In this document: piece by piece, positions 9,524 through 19,070 of the stretch | Numbering within the stretch: position 1 is the stretch's first letter | Layout: each line of letters opens with the position of its first letter | Assembly: GCA_020444425.1 (NCBI GenBank) | Contig: JAHLLB010000013.1 | Location: 34,415-98,414, forward strand | Direction: 5' to 3' | DNA: 64,000 nucleotides | Source: a bacterium | GTDB lineage: Bacteria; Electryoneota; Electryoneia; Electryoneales; Electryoneaceae | The notes under the pieces: generated by a model | The model's input: only the letters and a program-made list of their open reading frames with translations | What the model was told of the DNA's origin: nothing | Databases searched by the model: none | Translations under genes and position numbers: made by a program

Positions 9524-10711
9524 TTATTGCACAGGCGTCAGATTCACGAAGACGCCGGTCTTGTCCATTTTTCCGTCCGAGTAGCAACGGAACAGGTACA
9601 GCTCGTACTGTCCATCGCCGTCAGAGTCCGAACCACCGGCCGCAACCAATCCGCCGTGCGGATGCTTGACGATGGCGCACCCTTGACCCGCACCGGGGTA
9701 GGTCTTTTTCCACGCCACGGCCCCATCTTCCAGGTTGACGCAGGCGAGAAACAGTTCGGAATCCGAATCGCCGGCAATCACCACGGTCTGGTTACGCACG
9801 ATCATGTCGAACGCGTAGTCGTCCCCACTGCTGCCGCTGAACGTGGTGGTGAACACCTCCTCGAATCCCTGGCTGATCCGCAGGACGGCGGCTTCCTTGT
9901 TGCCTGCATCAAACGTATACATGCCGCCCGCGATCAGGATGCCCAGATCATCCTGCGAACGAATCCGATAGCCGGTGTCGCCGAGGAACTCGCCGAAGGT
10001 TGCGCGTTGCAGCTCGTTGCCGTCGTCGTCCGTTTCGAGCAGCAGAATCTCCCGCTGCCCAAGTTCCTGGTTGCGGAGTTCGCCGGTGATTACGCTGCCG
10101 GTTCCGTGCGACGCGACGCTGATACCGCGGTCGTCATTGCTGGTTGTGTCGTACTGCCGCACCCACCGTTGTATCCCGTCGGAGCTGATACTCCCCTGTA
10201 GCACCCGGCCTCCGGTGGATGTACCCGTGAACAACACCTCGCCATATCCGCCAATCGCCACACCGCGCCCGTACTTCCCCGTCACAGCATGGCTCCACTG
10301 CACCTCGGCGTTGCTCGAAAGCAGGTACACTTTCACTTCCGGGTCGGCTGAGTTGCCGACGATCGCGTAGCCGCCACTGGGGTGTTGAACGATGTCATGC
10401 ACGCCGAACCCGACGTCGTGATACCACAACGGATACCCCTCGTCGTCAACCTTGAGGATGAAGCCGTGGCTGGTGTCGTTCGCTACTCCACCGAGTCCCA
10501 CGATCACAAAGCCCTGATCGTGGGCCTGAACCATCGCTCGTGGCCACAACGATCCGCTGACGTGCTCAATCGCACGCACCCAGGTGGTGTCGCCGTAAAT
10601 CGCACCGGTCGCGTCCTGATCCGGACCGGTTGGTGCAGATTCATCGCACGAGGTGAGCACAACCAGCGAGCAGAAGGCGATACAGACAAGGGCTTGAATC
10701 GAAAATCTCAT
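9524..10711 (-). CDS. Lipoprotein with beta-propeller-like repeats
   Basis: About 395 aa. Signal peptide with lipobox LTSC (Cys near residue 22), then an acidic linker and repeated strands of the type 'HDQGFVIVGLGG', 'PSGGYAIVGNS', 'DDLGILIAGG' and 'PHGGLVAAGG'. This DGG/GG blade pattern is that of bacterial propellers that score repeated measurements, and the blades here number about six or seven. ATG 10711 is chosen because GGGGGAAACA precedes it; the longer frame from 10732 adds only seven residues. Similar propellers appear at 13625, 41679 and 52023, so this is a family in this genome. Function unknown. Confidence 0.75.
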   Translation of the reverse strand: MRFSIQALVCIAFCSLVVLTSCDESAPTGPDQDATGAIYGDTTWVRAIEHVSGSLWPRAMVQAHDQGFVIVGLGGVANDTSHGFILKVDDEGYPLWYHDVGFGVHDIVQHPSGGYAIVGNSADPEVKVYLLSSNAEVQWSHAVTGKYGRGVAIGGYGEVLFTGTSTGGRVLQGSISSDGIQRWVRQYDTTSNDDRGISVASHGTGSVITGELRNQELGQREILLLETDDDGNELQRATFGEFLGDTGYRIRSQDDLGILIAGGMYTFDAGNKEAAVLRISQGFEEVFTTTFSGSSGDDYAFDMIVRNQTVVIAGDSDSELFLACVNLEDGAVAWKKTYPGAGQGCAIVKHPHGGLVAAGGSDSDGDGQYELYLFRCYSDGKMDKTGVFVNLTPVQ

Positions 10712-10785
10712 TGTTTCCCCCACTATCCACATTGGTAATATGATGTAAATTGAACATCACGTCAACTTGTTGGGGGTGGCAAACG

Positions 10786-10818
10786 AAAAAGCCGACGATG
10801 CACAGGCATCACCGGCTT
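10786..10818 (-). terminator. Terminator after the NAD-dependent epimerase gene
   Basis: AAGCCG...ATGC and GCAT...CGGCTT form the stem. On the minus strand it runs into TTTTTCG, about 20 bp past the stop at 10841. Confidence 0.85.
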
Positions 10819-10840
10819 GAAATGTCGTACTCGAACTCGC

Positions 10841-11779
10841 TTACTGCCGCGCGTCCGCCTCTTCCTTGTTCGCGAGGTACCAGTCGATGGTCTTCTTGAG
10901 GCCCTCACGCAAGCTGGTCGGCGGCTCCCAGTTCAGCACCTCACGCATGCGCGACACATCCAGCACCTTGCGCGGAACGCCGTCCGGTTTGTCGGTATCC
11001 CACGCGACTTCGCCCTCGAAGCCGGTGAGCTCGGCGATCAACGTTGCCAGCTCCTTGATCGTGGTACCGATCCCGGTGCCGATGTTGATCGTATCATCGA
11101 AGTCGGTTTCCATCAGCTTGACGATGGCCTCGGCGCCGTCGTGCGTGTACATGAACTCACGCACCGCGCTGCCGGTCCCCCAGTTCATCACCTGATCCGC
11201 GCCGGAGGCGACCGCGTCGGCGTACCGTTTGATCAACGCCGCGACGACATGGCTGCGGTATTCGGTGAAGACGTCGTTCTCGCCGTACAGGTTGGTGATC
11301 TGCGGATACTGGCCGATGGTGCCGTACTGGCGCTGATACGCCCGTCCGCCGACCTGCTGCACCTTCTTGGTGAAGCCGTACGCCTCGACGCTCGGATGCA
11401 ACGCGCCAGCCCAGAAGTCGTCTTCCTTCATATCGCCGACGACATTGCCCGGATATGCGCACGCCGATCCGACACTCACAAACCGCTTGATCGGGATCTT
11501 GCTGCTGGCTTCGAGCAGGTTCGCGGTCATGATCACGTTCTTGTAGAACAGGTTCGCCGGCTCACGCATGCAGATGCCGAGGCCGCCGTAATACGCCGCC
11601 GGGTGGACGACGATTTCCGGGCCGATATCCTTGACCGCTTTCTCGACCGACGCGTAATCCATCAGGTTGAAGTCCGGCAGGTCCGGAGTCACCAGCTCAT
11701 ACCCTGCTTCACGAATCTTTTCCGCGATCCGGCGGCCGAAAAAGCCCCTGCCGCCCGTCTGCAGCACCACTGTCGCCAT
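10841..11779 (-). CDS. NAD-dependent epimerase/dehydratase, GDP-fucose-synthase-like
   Basis: 312 aa from ATG 11779, which has GGAG nine bases upstream; ATG 11794 adds five residues. An extended short-chain dehydrogenase: nucleotide loop GGRGFFG (residues 9-15), SVGSACAYP with the catalytic Ser, and YGFTKK with the Tyr and Lys. The AAYYGGLG and CMREPANLFYKN segments resemble GDP-L-fucose synthases, which epimerise and reduce GDP-4-keto-6-deoxymannose. The exact sugar cannot be fixed. A second epimerase starts divergently at 12022, so this is probably a small nucleotide-sugar locus. Confidence 0.8.
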   Translation of the reverse strand: MATVVLQTGGRGFFGRRIAEKIREAGYELVTPDLPDFNLMDYASVEKAVKDIGPEIVVHPAAYYGGLGICMREPANLFYKNVIMTANLLEASSKIPIKRFVSVGSACAYPGNVVGDMKEDDFWAGALHPSVEAYGFTKKVQQVGGRAYQRQYGTIGQYPQITNLYGENDVFTEYRSHVVAALIKRYADAVASGADQVMNWGTGSAVREFMYTHDGAEAIVKLMETDFDDTINIGTGIGTTIKELATLIAELTGFEGEVAWDTDKPDGVPRKVLDVSRMREVLNWEPPTSLREGLKKTIDWYLANKEEADARQ

Positions 11780-12021
11780 CGCTACGTTCTCCATCGATAG
11801 TCATCGTTGAGGCGAAAAGATACAACGTTTGGCACGCCGAATTGTGATCTGCGTCAGTTCCCCAGAGCGGCGCGACTCCCGCTTACCGCCCCTGGATCAC
11901 CAGCACTCGACGGCTTTCCAGTTGACCGGAGGAGCAGACAGTCTTACTTTCGCCAAACTTTACGTCGCATACTTCCCGGCGAAAACACGGAAAAACCACT
12001 CAAATACATCGGAACGACAAC

Positions 12022-12954
12022 GTGGAAAAGATCCTCGTCACAGGCGGCGCCGGCTACATCGGCACGATTCTCGTCCCCGAGCTGCTGCGGCTCGGTCACA
12101 AGGTCACCATCTACGACAACTTCATGTTCGGCGCGCAAACCCTGCTCGGGTTCAGCGCCCATCCCAACCTGAGCATTGTTCAGGGAGATGTCCGGGACGC
12201 CGACAAGGTCAAGGAGGTCGTGAAGGGGCAGGACTGGATTGTCCACCTCGCGGCAATCGTCGGCTACCCCGCCTGCGCGGCAGATCCGGTTCGCGCGAAC
12301 TCGGTCAATGTGGACGGCACCCGGAACATTGTCAATGCGATGCAGAAGGGCCAGAAGCTGCTGTACGCGTCCACCGGTTCGACCTACGGCAAGGTGCTCG
12401 GCATCGCGACGGAGGAGACGCCGATCAACCCGTTGACCCTGTACGGCCGCAACAAGCGCGACTGCGAAGACATGATCAAGCAGACCGATCACGACTTCAC
12501 GCTGTTCCGGTTCGCGACAGTGTTCGGTTCGAGCCCGCGCATGCGCCTCGACCTGCTGATCAACGACTTCACCTACCAGGCGATTCACAACAAGCAGATC
12601 GTCATCTTCGAAGGCCACTTCCGCCGCACGTTCCTGCACAGCATGGACGCCGCCGCGATCTACCCGTTCGCGATGTCCCACTGGGATGAGATGAATGGGG
12701 GTACGTACAACGTCGGCGACGAGACGATGAACTACACCAAGCGTGAAGCCGCCCAGGAAATCGCGAAGAAGGTGGAATACTACCTGCACGAAGCCGACTT
12801 CGGCACCGACCCGGACGCGCGCGACTACGAAGTCGATTACTCGAAGCTGAAGTCGTTGGGCTACAAGGCGAAGATCGACCTCAGCGCCGGCATCGACGAA
12901 CTGATCAAGATCATCAGCGTGCTGAAGATTACGAATCCGCTCAGGAATGCGTGA
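12022..12954 (+). CDS. NAD-dependent sugar-nucleotide epimerase/dehydratase
   Basis: 310 aa, starting at GTG 12022. Rossmann loop TGGAGYIG (residues 7-14), HLAAIVG, ASTGSTYG with the catalytic Ser/Thr, and YGRNKRDCE with the Tyr-xxx-Lys pair. It should oxidise and epimerise a nucleotide sugar for surface polysaccharide or lipid glycan. It lies divergently from the epimerase at 10841 with about 240 bp between the starts, which likely holds both promoters. Downstream is the palindrome-rich region. Confidence 0.85.
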   Translation: MEKILVTGGAGYIGTILVPELLRLGHKVTIYDNFMFGAQTLLGFSAHPNLSIVQGDVRDADKVKEVVKGQDWIVHLAAIVGYPACAADPVRANSVNVDGTRNIVNAMQKGQKLLYASTGSTYGKVLGIATEETPINPLTLYGRNKRDCEDMIKQTDHDFTLFRFATVFGSSPRMRLDLLINDFTYQAIHNKQIVIFEGHFRRTFLHSMDAAAIYPFAMSHWDEMNGGTYNVGDETMNYTKREAAQEIAKKVEYYLHEADFGTDPDARDYEVDYSKLKSLGYKAKIDLSAGIDELIKIISVLKITNPLRNA

Positions 12955-13624
12955 TTCGGGCTATAGGCTGCAGGCTATGGGCCATAGGAACTGAAAACAT
13001 CAGTGGCCGTGTCGCAGAAAATGCTGACGCGGTCGCTTTGTCTCTGGGACTCGGGACTCGGGGCGCGGGGATTCAGAGTGTGGAAATGGCAGATAATCCC
13101 GACCAGCAAGCTGGTCGGGGCAGACATAAACAGGCACGGGGAACCTGAAATGTGTATGAACCCGCGCTGGCAAGCAAGCCCGCGCCTGGCTGGCAGCCGA
13201 CATGCCCTCGGGCTTCAGCCCGGGATTTGAGGGAGATCAAGGAACCACAGCAACCACGTCCTCGGACTTCAGTCCGGGGATGATCACTCCGGCAGATGAT
13301 CCACGACATGAATGTCGTGGGCATGAGATAAGCCGAGATAACCGGCTGACGCCGGTGTATCACGGGCACCAGGCGATTGCCCCGACCAGCTCCACAGAAC
13401 GCTTGCCCCGACCAGCTCACTGGTCGGGATCGACCTCGTTTGGGATACCGACGGATGATCCACGACATGAATGCCGTGGGCATGTGGAAAGGTGCCCGTG
13501 TCACAGAGAACGCTGACGTGGGTCCGGAACGATGGGTAAGCCCTGCTGGCGGAGCCTTCAGGGGCACATCTTCCGTAGACAATCCACGACATCAATGTCG
13601 TTGGTATGGCGGGTCGAGATTCAT
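12955..13624. other. Palindrome-rich intergenic region
   Basis: About 670 bp with no credible gene. It contains GACCAGC/GCTGGTC hairpins (13098-13126 and 13406-13430), GGGCTT/AGCCC and GGACTT/AGTCC hairpins (13205-13224 and 13260-13280), and CCACGACAT/ATGTCGTGG hairpins (13295-13325, 13454-13484 and 13581-13608). The stretch 13335-13567 recurs at 15229-15433. Confidence 0.7.
13335..13567 (+). repeat. Palindrome-rich block, copy 1
   Basis: Closely matches 15229-15433 in the same orientation. The main length difference is a roughly 27-bp extra piece near 13385-13410 that repeats the 'gccccgaccagct' motif. Both copies run from a CCGGC/GCCGG hairpin through GACCAGC and CCACGACAT hairpins to CAGGGGCAC. 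Confidence 0.85.
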
Positions 13625-15094
13625 TCAGTTCGTGCCGAAACCGTTGGGTGCCATCGGCGCGAGCTTCTCTACCGTGATCTCGGCGGACGTGATATTCTCA
13701 CCCCACACGTCGACTAACGTCCCCACGATCCGGCAATCCCCCGGCGGCAAGGAACCGGGGAGAAAAACTGTTTGTTCGACCACCGTGGTCTCGCCGGGAT
13801 CCATCACCACATTCTCATGGTACACCTCTCTCCCGTCGCCATAACCGCCCGGCTGAAACACCTTCACGTTTAAATCGCAGCTGAACGGGACCGTCTCCGG
13901 CGTGGTCAGGGTACAGGTGTACGCCACTTGCCCGCCATCACTGGGGATGACAGGATGCGTGGTCTGTAGCTCGATTGACGGTAACGAGTAGTCCGCCCAG
14001 CCACGGATCGCACCGATGAATGACCGTTCGGTGTGGTAGTTCTCGTATGTTCCCCCCGCAACGATGATCGTTCCATCGTCGAGTGGCAGCATCCGTTTGA
14101 AGTACAAGTCGAGCCCCAGGTCAGGACGACTCATCCAGCCGTGATACCATTCATTACCCTCAACACCGAAGATGCAGCCGCGTGGTTCGCTGCCCGGTGA
14201 GTGGTACTCGTCGCCTATCAGGATGAGCTGACCGTTGGAATTCTGAACACCGTCGTTGAAGGACAGGGTACGACGATCCCAATTTCCGGCCTGGAGCATG
14301 TCGCCGTTTGCATCGACAACCAAGTGTTTACCATCGCCGATGATGAGGGTCTTCTGATCCTGCAATGGGACTATCGCAACATGCCAGTGCCGGCCGAACT
14401 CCGTGTACGCGTGCCCCCAGTTTCGCGTGCCGTTTGTCGACACACTCGCGGCGACAATGCGGCGTGCCAGCGTGGCAACCCCGACATAGGCATCAAGACT
14501 TGGGTGATAACGTACCTGCATCGAACTACGCGGTCTGGTTCCCCACCAGGTATCATCCCACACCCGCCTCCAGACCAGCAATCCGTTCGTATCAAACCGG
14601 GTCATGCTCATGGTGGATCCCTGCGAAAGCGCTAGAACGACTCCTCCATCGCTGGCTTTCGTCACATCGGAATTGCGATAATTCCAGAAGTTGCCAACGT
14701 GATACCGGAAATGGATTGGGACGCCGTCCTGATCACACTGCACCAACAGGATTTCATCGTCCCGCGTGTATAAAACCATCGTCAAGCCGCCGTCCAGACG
14801 CGCGGCAATCCCACAAAGCTGGCTCTGTGGCACCTCGCCCTCGAAGTTCCGCACCCAAGCAACGCTCCCGTCCGGCCAGAATTTTACGACACGGGGGTGC
14901 TCCGTAACCTCGGACAAATCGATCCGGATTCCGGCGATGATGCCGCCGTCGGTGGTCTGGTCCAGACTGACGACACGTTCGTCAGCTCCCGGTACAAAGT
15001 CGTAAATCTGTGTCCAGAGGGTGTCGCCAGACTGGGCGAAAGCTGTGGATACGAAAAGGGATACGAGGATCAACGCTGCAAGCAGGGGTTTCAT
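13625..15094 (-). CDS. Secreted beta-propeller-like protein
   Basis: 489 aa with a signal peptide (MKPLLAALILVSLFVSTAFA). Repeats such as 'DQTTDGGIIAGI' and 'KASDGGVVLALS' indicate propeller blades up to about residue 370, followed by an Ig-like domain (LTTPETVPFSCDLNVKVFQP to ITVEKLAP). Relatives at 41679 and 52023 continue with a T9SS tail at this point, but here the protein stops at NGFGTN. A palindromic repeat begins about 20 bp after the stop. It is flanked on both sides by copies of the same repeat block, so it may have lost its tail through a repeat insertion. Function unknown. Confidence 0.75.
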   Translation of the reverse strand: MKPLLAALILVSLFVSTAFAQSGDTLWTQIYDFVPGADERVVSLDQTTDGGIIAGIRIDLSEVTEHPRVVKFWPDGSVAWVRNFEGEVPQSQLCGIAARLDGGLTMVLYTRDDEILLVQCDQDGVPIHFRYHVGNFWNYRNSDVTKASDGGVVLALSQGSTMSMTRFDTNGLLVWRRVWDDTWWGTRPRSSMQVRYHPSLDAYVGVATLARRIVAASVSTNGTRNWGHAYTEFGRHWHVAIVPLQDQKTLIIGDGKHLVVDANGDMLQAGNWDRRTLSFNDGVQNSNGQLILIGDEYHSPGSEPRGCIFGVEGNEWYHGWMSRPDLGLDLYFKRMLPLDDGTIIVAGGTYENYHTERSFIGAIRGWADYSLPSIELQTTHPVIPSDGGQVAYTCTLTTPETVPFSCDLNVKVFQPGGYGDGREVYHENVVMDPGETTVVEQTVFLPGSLPPGDCRIVGTLVDVWGENITSAEITVEKLAPMAPNGFGTN

Positions 15095-15453
15095 TGCCGA
15101 CTCCAGATCTCATTGAAGACAATCTACCGAATATCCTGTTAATATATCCGGGGGTCAGATCGCGGTCAAGGATGGGAAGAGGATTGAGACTGATTACCTG
15201 CGGAAGCTGCTCCGGCGCGGTTAATCCGCGATAACCGGCTGGCGCCGGATTATCACGGGCACCAGGCGATTGCCCCGACCAGCTTGCTGGTCGGGATCAA
15301 CCTCGTTCGGATACTGGCGGATGATCCACGACATGAATGTCGTGGGCATGTGGAAAGGTGCCCGTGTCACAGAGAACGCTGACGTGGGTCCGGAACGATG
15401 GGTAAGCCCTGCTGGCGGAGCCATCAGGGGCACGCTGGTGAGGAACGCTTCGG
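15095..15453. other. Repeat-bearing intergenic region
   Basis: About 360 bp upstream of the secreted propeller gene. It holds that gene's promoter near 15100-15160 and then the second copy of the palindrome-rich block (15229-15433). No gene is visible. Confidence 0.6.
15229..15433 (+). repeat. Palindrome-rich block, copy 2
   Basis: Direct repeat of 13335-13567. Stems differ between the copies: CCGGCTGGCGCCGG here, CCGGCTGACGCCGG there. The following TATCACGGGCACCAGGCG is identical. Confidence 0.85.
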
Positions 15454-16608
15454 TTAAATCGACTCACCGATGGTGAAGTAGAAGCGTGGTGAGCCACCGG
15501 GCGAAACGCCGACATCCACCCGCAGCACCAGCTCCGGCGGGATGACGAAATGTAAGCCCATGCCGACACCGTGACGCGCGGGCAGCCACCCGAAGTCCGG
15601 GTCGGCCATCACACCCATGTCGTAAAACGGCACCAGCTCGACATCGAGATCATACACGGGGATGAATGAGAACAGGCTGTGCGCAACCTCGGACGGCCAG
15701 CGCCAGTCGTCGAGCATCGTCCAATGGGTCTGGGCGCGGGTGTAGATCGCACGGCGGCCGTATTCACGTCGTTTTGGCTGCCCACGAACCTTCTTCTCGC
15801 CACCATTATAGTTGCGCACAATCGGCGGCGTGTTCAGCTGCAGCCGGGTTTCCGCGCGCAGGTAATACCGCAGCCTCGGGTGCAACGGCTTCGCCATCGC
15901 CGCCTTGAACTGAACCGTCGCGTCCGGTTTCGCGTCGTCCCACTCGTCCGCCCATGCAGCACCGGCTTGCGTGATCAGGTCAAGGATGTAGCCGTCCATC
16001 GGACGCACGCTGCTGGTCGTCCGCCACCGTGCGCGCACACCGCCTAATGCCAGCGAGCCAGGCCGGAACGGAGCAAGAGTCGCCAGCTCCAACGGGACCT
16101 TGTCCGGGTCCTCGGGACGCATCCCTCGTGCCGACTCGATCCACACCGCCGGCCCAAGTTCAAACCGGGGACTCAGCGGACGTAACGCCGCCAACTTGAT
16201 GTCGACGCGTTCGATGTCCGCCTCGGCAACAGCTTCCGGATCCACAGGAAGGGTCGGGTAGATTCCGAAATCGCCACGGCTGTAACTGACCTTGCCGGCG
16301 TAACGGTATTCACCGAGCCATACCTCGCCTTCGACATACGCGCTCAGCTGCCCGGTCAGCGAATACTCTATGCTGGAAACGGCGTACAAGGACGGTGGCC
16401 GGTTGGCACCGAAGCCAAAGCCGAGCGTTAGGCCGTCATCCGAGTTGCCGACCACATAGGGCGCGGCGAGGATGTGCGCTCCGCGATCCGCAGAATCGGT
16501 GGAATCCGCGGCAGGAGAGGCGCTGGCTCCCGCGACTGCGAACAGTGTCAGCAAAACCAACAGCGACTGGAAAACCGCTTTGGGATATGTTTTACGCGTG
16601 TATTGCAT
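15454..16608 (-). CDS. BamA/surface-antigen-like outer-membrane beta-barrel
   Basis: About 384 aa from ATG 16608 (MQYTRK...), which begins a signal peptide cut near GASA. Alternating strands run to a C-terminus (GVGMGLHFVIPPELVLRVDV, then FYFTIGES) like the last strands of the bacterial surface antigen (Omp85) barrel. No POTRA repeats are present, so it is a barrel-only member, perhaps a phospholipase-like or lipoprotein-surface family protein. The longer frame to 16692 has no signal peptide at its front. It is divergent from the membrane protein at 16756. Confidence 0.7.
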   Translation of the reverse strand: MQYTRKTYPKAVFQSLLVLLTLFAVAGASASPAADSTDSADRGAHILAAPYVVGNSDDGLTLGFGFGANRPPSLYAVSSIEYSLTGQLSAYVEGEVWLGEYRYAGKVSYSRGDFGIYPTLPVDPEAVAEADIERVDIKLAALRPLSPRFELGPAVWIESARGMRPEDPDKVPLELATLAPFRPGSLALGGVRARWRTTSSVRPMDGYILDLITQAGAAWADEWDDAKPDATVQFKAAMAKPLHPRLRYYLRAETRLQLNTPPIVRNYNGGEKKVRGQPKRREYGRRAIYTRAQTHWTMLDDWRWPSEVAHSLFSFIPVYDLDVELVPFYDMGVMADPDFGWLPARHGVGMGLHFVIPPELVLRVDVGVSPGGSPRFYFTIGESI

Positions 16609-16755
16609 CAAGTTGGAATTCCCGTTGAACGAATGCCCGAAGCTACCGGAGTGACACCTGAGAACGCAAGAACATTGTGTTCCAGTTGGCACAGCGGTTT
16701 TCAGAGAGCTACCTTTCGACGATCATCAACTTCCAGTAAGAAGCCAGACGCTCTG

Positions 16756-17277
16756 ATGCCAAACGCCGCTCATCTCCACCTGATCTTCGTGCATGCTGCT
16801 CCGACGATGTTGTGGATCGGGCTGCTGCTGCTCATTTTCAGTTCGTTTTACAAGAACCAGACGGGTTTGCATCTGGCAACCCTGGTTGTCATCCTCATGG
16901 CTGCTGCCGGCTTGGTTTTAGCCGCGAACACGGGAGAGTCCGCAGCCGACCTCGTCTCGCAGATTCCAGGTATCAGCGATAAGGCGATCCATGACCATGA
17001 GGAGCTGGGCGAGACGATGTTTCCGTTCGCACTCGCCTCGGCCTTCCTGACGATCATCTGGTTCACTCTGCTGCGTAAACATCCTGACAAAGTCCGCAGC
17101 TGGGCGTGGTGGGCGAGTGTACTTCTTGTTGCAGGAACGGCAGTTTTTGCAACAGTCGTCTCGAATGTGGGTGGACATATTCGTCACCCGGAGGCATTGG
17201 AGAGCTTGAGCACAGCGAGCGAAACACAACGCCCAGCCGTTGAATATGAAGTAGAAACGGAAGATTCTGACCACTAA
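16756..17277 (+). CDS. Four-helix integral membrane protein, DUF2231-like
   Basis: 173 aa, starting at ATG 16756. Four hydrophobic segments are visible: about residues 14-30, 37-56, 85-102 and 114-133. A conserved-looking loop between helices 2 and 3 reads GESAADLVSQIPGISDKAIH then HEELGE. This layout, with His near helices 1 and 3, resembles small quinone- or haem-linked DUF2231 membrane proteins, but the assignment is tentative. The C-terminal 40 residues are polar. Confidence 0.55.
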   Translation: MPNAAHLHLIFVHAAPTMLWIGLLLLIFSSFYKNQTGLHLATLVVILMAAAGLVLAANTGESAADLVSQIPGISDKAIHDHEELGETMFPFALASAFLTIIWFTLLRKHPDKVRSWAWWASVLLVAGTAVFATVVSNVGGHIRHPEALESLSTASETQRPAVEYEVETEDSDH

Positions 17278-17560
17278 GCGCCCGGACAGGGAGAATGTCC
17301 GCCGGAGCTCCGCGATGTGCGCCAGATTACCCAATTCGACTCTTCAACGCGCTATCTTTCTTGCAACATTGACATGCGCTTGTGAGTATTCGAGAATTGG
17401 ACTGGCGAGGCGATAACCTCTTGCGGGAAACGGGCGCAACTCGTATACTTGTGGCTGAAGAGAATGGCATCCCGGGTTTTCAGCAACGGGGCGAAGCTGG
17501 AGGTCGGGGTCTGTTCTGTGGGTTGGATCGAATCCCGGGTGGGTTCGACGGAGGAACTAC

Positions 17561-17899
17561 ATGGATACCTTGCTGAGCATCCTGATCGGGCTCGCAGCCG
17601 TCATGTTTGTGCTCATCGCCATCGCCTTTCTCGCACAATCCATTCGTGCCGCCATTCAGGATAAAAAGCCAGACACTACGTACGAAGATCTCGGGTATGA
17701 TTACGTCCCGAATCGCACCATGGCGACACGCAAGCTGGTGTGGGAAGACAGGCGAAGTAATGAACGCCGATCTGGAAGAGACAGACGAGAGAAACCCAAC
17801 GAGTCGCCCCAGGAGCGGGAACGGCGCCGTGAGAAGGATCGGCGTGACGTTGACCGCCGCAGCAAGTTGAAGATGCGTCCGCCGTATCCCGCGGACTAA
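17561..17899 (+). CDS. Small membrane-anchored Arg-rich protein
   Basis: 112 aa. One N-terminal membrane helix (residues 4-27) is followed by a highly charged tail, rich in Arg, Asp and Glu, from about residue 60 (DRRSNERRSGRDRR and RERRREKDRRDVDRR). GGAGG lies eight bases before ATG 17561. The tail likely forms a charged helix or coil in the cytoplasm. I do not recognise a family. A strong terminator follows directly. Confidence 0.7.
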   Translation: MDTLLSILIGLAAVMFVLIAIAFLAQSIRAAIQDKKPDTTYEDLGYDYVPNRTMATRKLVWEDRRSNERRSGRDRREKPNESPQERERRREKDRRDVDRRSKLKMRPPYPAD

Positions 17900-17912
17900 G
17901 TGAGACCTTTTT

Positions 17913-17938
17913 CGAGCCGCTACCCAGCGGCTCGTTTT
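17913..17938 (+). terminator. Strong terminator 9 bp upstream of the next start
   Basis: CGAGCCGCT and AGCGGCTCG pair perfectly around ACCC and run into TTTT. It ends the small membrane-protein gene. It lies so close to ATG 17943 that it occupies the place of a ribosome-binding site. Confidence 0.85.
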
Positions 17939-17942
17939 ACTC

Positions 17943-18848
17943 ATGAGCCAACCGTCATCACACCACAGCGCGAGTATTCCGCCAGACATTGCCGTCGTCG
18001 GATTCGGGTCCGCCGGACGCGCATTCACCCTGGCCCTGCAGCAAACCGGACACACGATCAGCTGTGTCTGCGAGTTGCTGGATTCGACGGGCGCATCCAA
18101 CGCACGCGCGGACGGTTTCCCGGTCTGTGACCTGTCATCCCTGTCGCCGGTCCAACCCCTGCTGGTCATCGCGACACCGGACCAGTCGATCGAGTCCGTG
18201 GCCGCACGGGTCGCGGAGAACCCGCTCGCACGGATCGACGGCGCCGAGTCGCCACGCGTCGCGCTGCATCTGTCCGGCGCGCATGGCCTGTCCCCGCTGA
18301 AGCCACTGGCGCAACTCGGCTGGCAGACTGCCGCCTTTCACCCGATCCAGACCTTCCCGCCGGGATCCGATGCGTCACGGTTCAACGGCATCCACGCCGG
18401 CATCACCGCGGATGACGGAGCGCTCCCGGCAATGATGGAACTGGCGCGGCGGCTGGGTGTGCAACCGATGATCGTCCCGGACGCCGATCGCGCACGCTAT
18501 CACCTGGCGTCGGTGATCGTGTCCAACTTCCTGCCGCTGCTGCTCGATGTGGGTGTGGGATGCCTGGACGGAATCGCCGCAGACCGTGACACCGCGATCC
18601 AGGCGCTGCTGCCATTGATGCGCGGTATGCTGGACAGCCTGCACCAACACGACCCGGCCCAAGCGATCACCGGGCCGGTTGCCCGTCACGACCTGGAGAC
18701 TGTTGCCACGCACCTCGAGACCGATGTGGATGCGGAGACGAAAGCGCTGTACCGTCAGCTGACCGTCGCGCTGGTCACGTTGGCGGAACGCGAAGGCCGG
18801 TTGACGAGTGAACAGGCTGAGGAATGGCGTGGAAAAGGACAGTTGTGA
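17943..18848 (+). CDS. Rossmann/DUF2520 domain protein
   Basis: 301 aa. The N-terminal dinucleotide fold (PDIAVVGFGSAGRAFTLAL) is followed by the DUF2520 signature with LHLSGAHGLSPLKPL and AAFHPIQTFPP. The family resembles ketopantoate reductase and F420-dependent oxidoreductases, and its substrate is not known. The only available start is ATG 17943, nine bases after a terminator hairpin and with no visible ribosome-binding site. That suggests leaderless or attenuated translation. Confidence 0.8.
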   Translation: MSQPSSHHSASIPPDIAVVGFGSAGRAFTLALQQTGHTISCVCELLDSTGASNARADGFPVCDLSSLSPVQPLLVIATPDQSIESVAARVAENPLARIDGAESPRVALHLSGAHGLSPLKPLAQLGWQTAAFHPIQTFPPGSDASRFNGIHAGITADDGALPAMMELARRLGVQPMIVPDADRARYHLASVIVSNFLPLLLDVGVGCLDGIAADRDTAIQALLPLMRGMLDSLHQHDPAQAITGPVARHDLETVATHLETDVDAETKALYRQLTVALVTLAEREGRLTSEQAEEWRGKGQL

Positions 18849-18896
18849 GTGATGAGTAGTGAGTGGTGAGTTACTGACAACAGACAACTGATACTG

Positions 18897-18939
18897 AGAG
18901 ATCCTTCTCGACCGGCTGTGCCGGCCGTCAGGATGACAC
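18897..18939 (+). repeat. GATCCTTC...CAGGATGACA repeat
   Basis: A GAGATCCTTCTCG...GTCAGGATGACACA element with an inner GCCGG hairpin. Related copies lie at 20905, 39859, 51671, 51748, 56360, 56449 and 56967. Confidence 0.55.
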
Positions 18940-19070
18940 AAAAACACTAGACACAAGCACACATGGCACCTGAGCATAAGACTTAAAGAACCAACAAGGA
19001 AAATCCAGCCCCCGCACGTTGCTACCGAGTTGCATAACCATCAACCACATCAAACACAGGGAGTTCCCAG

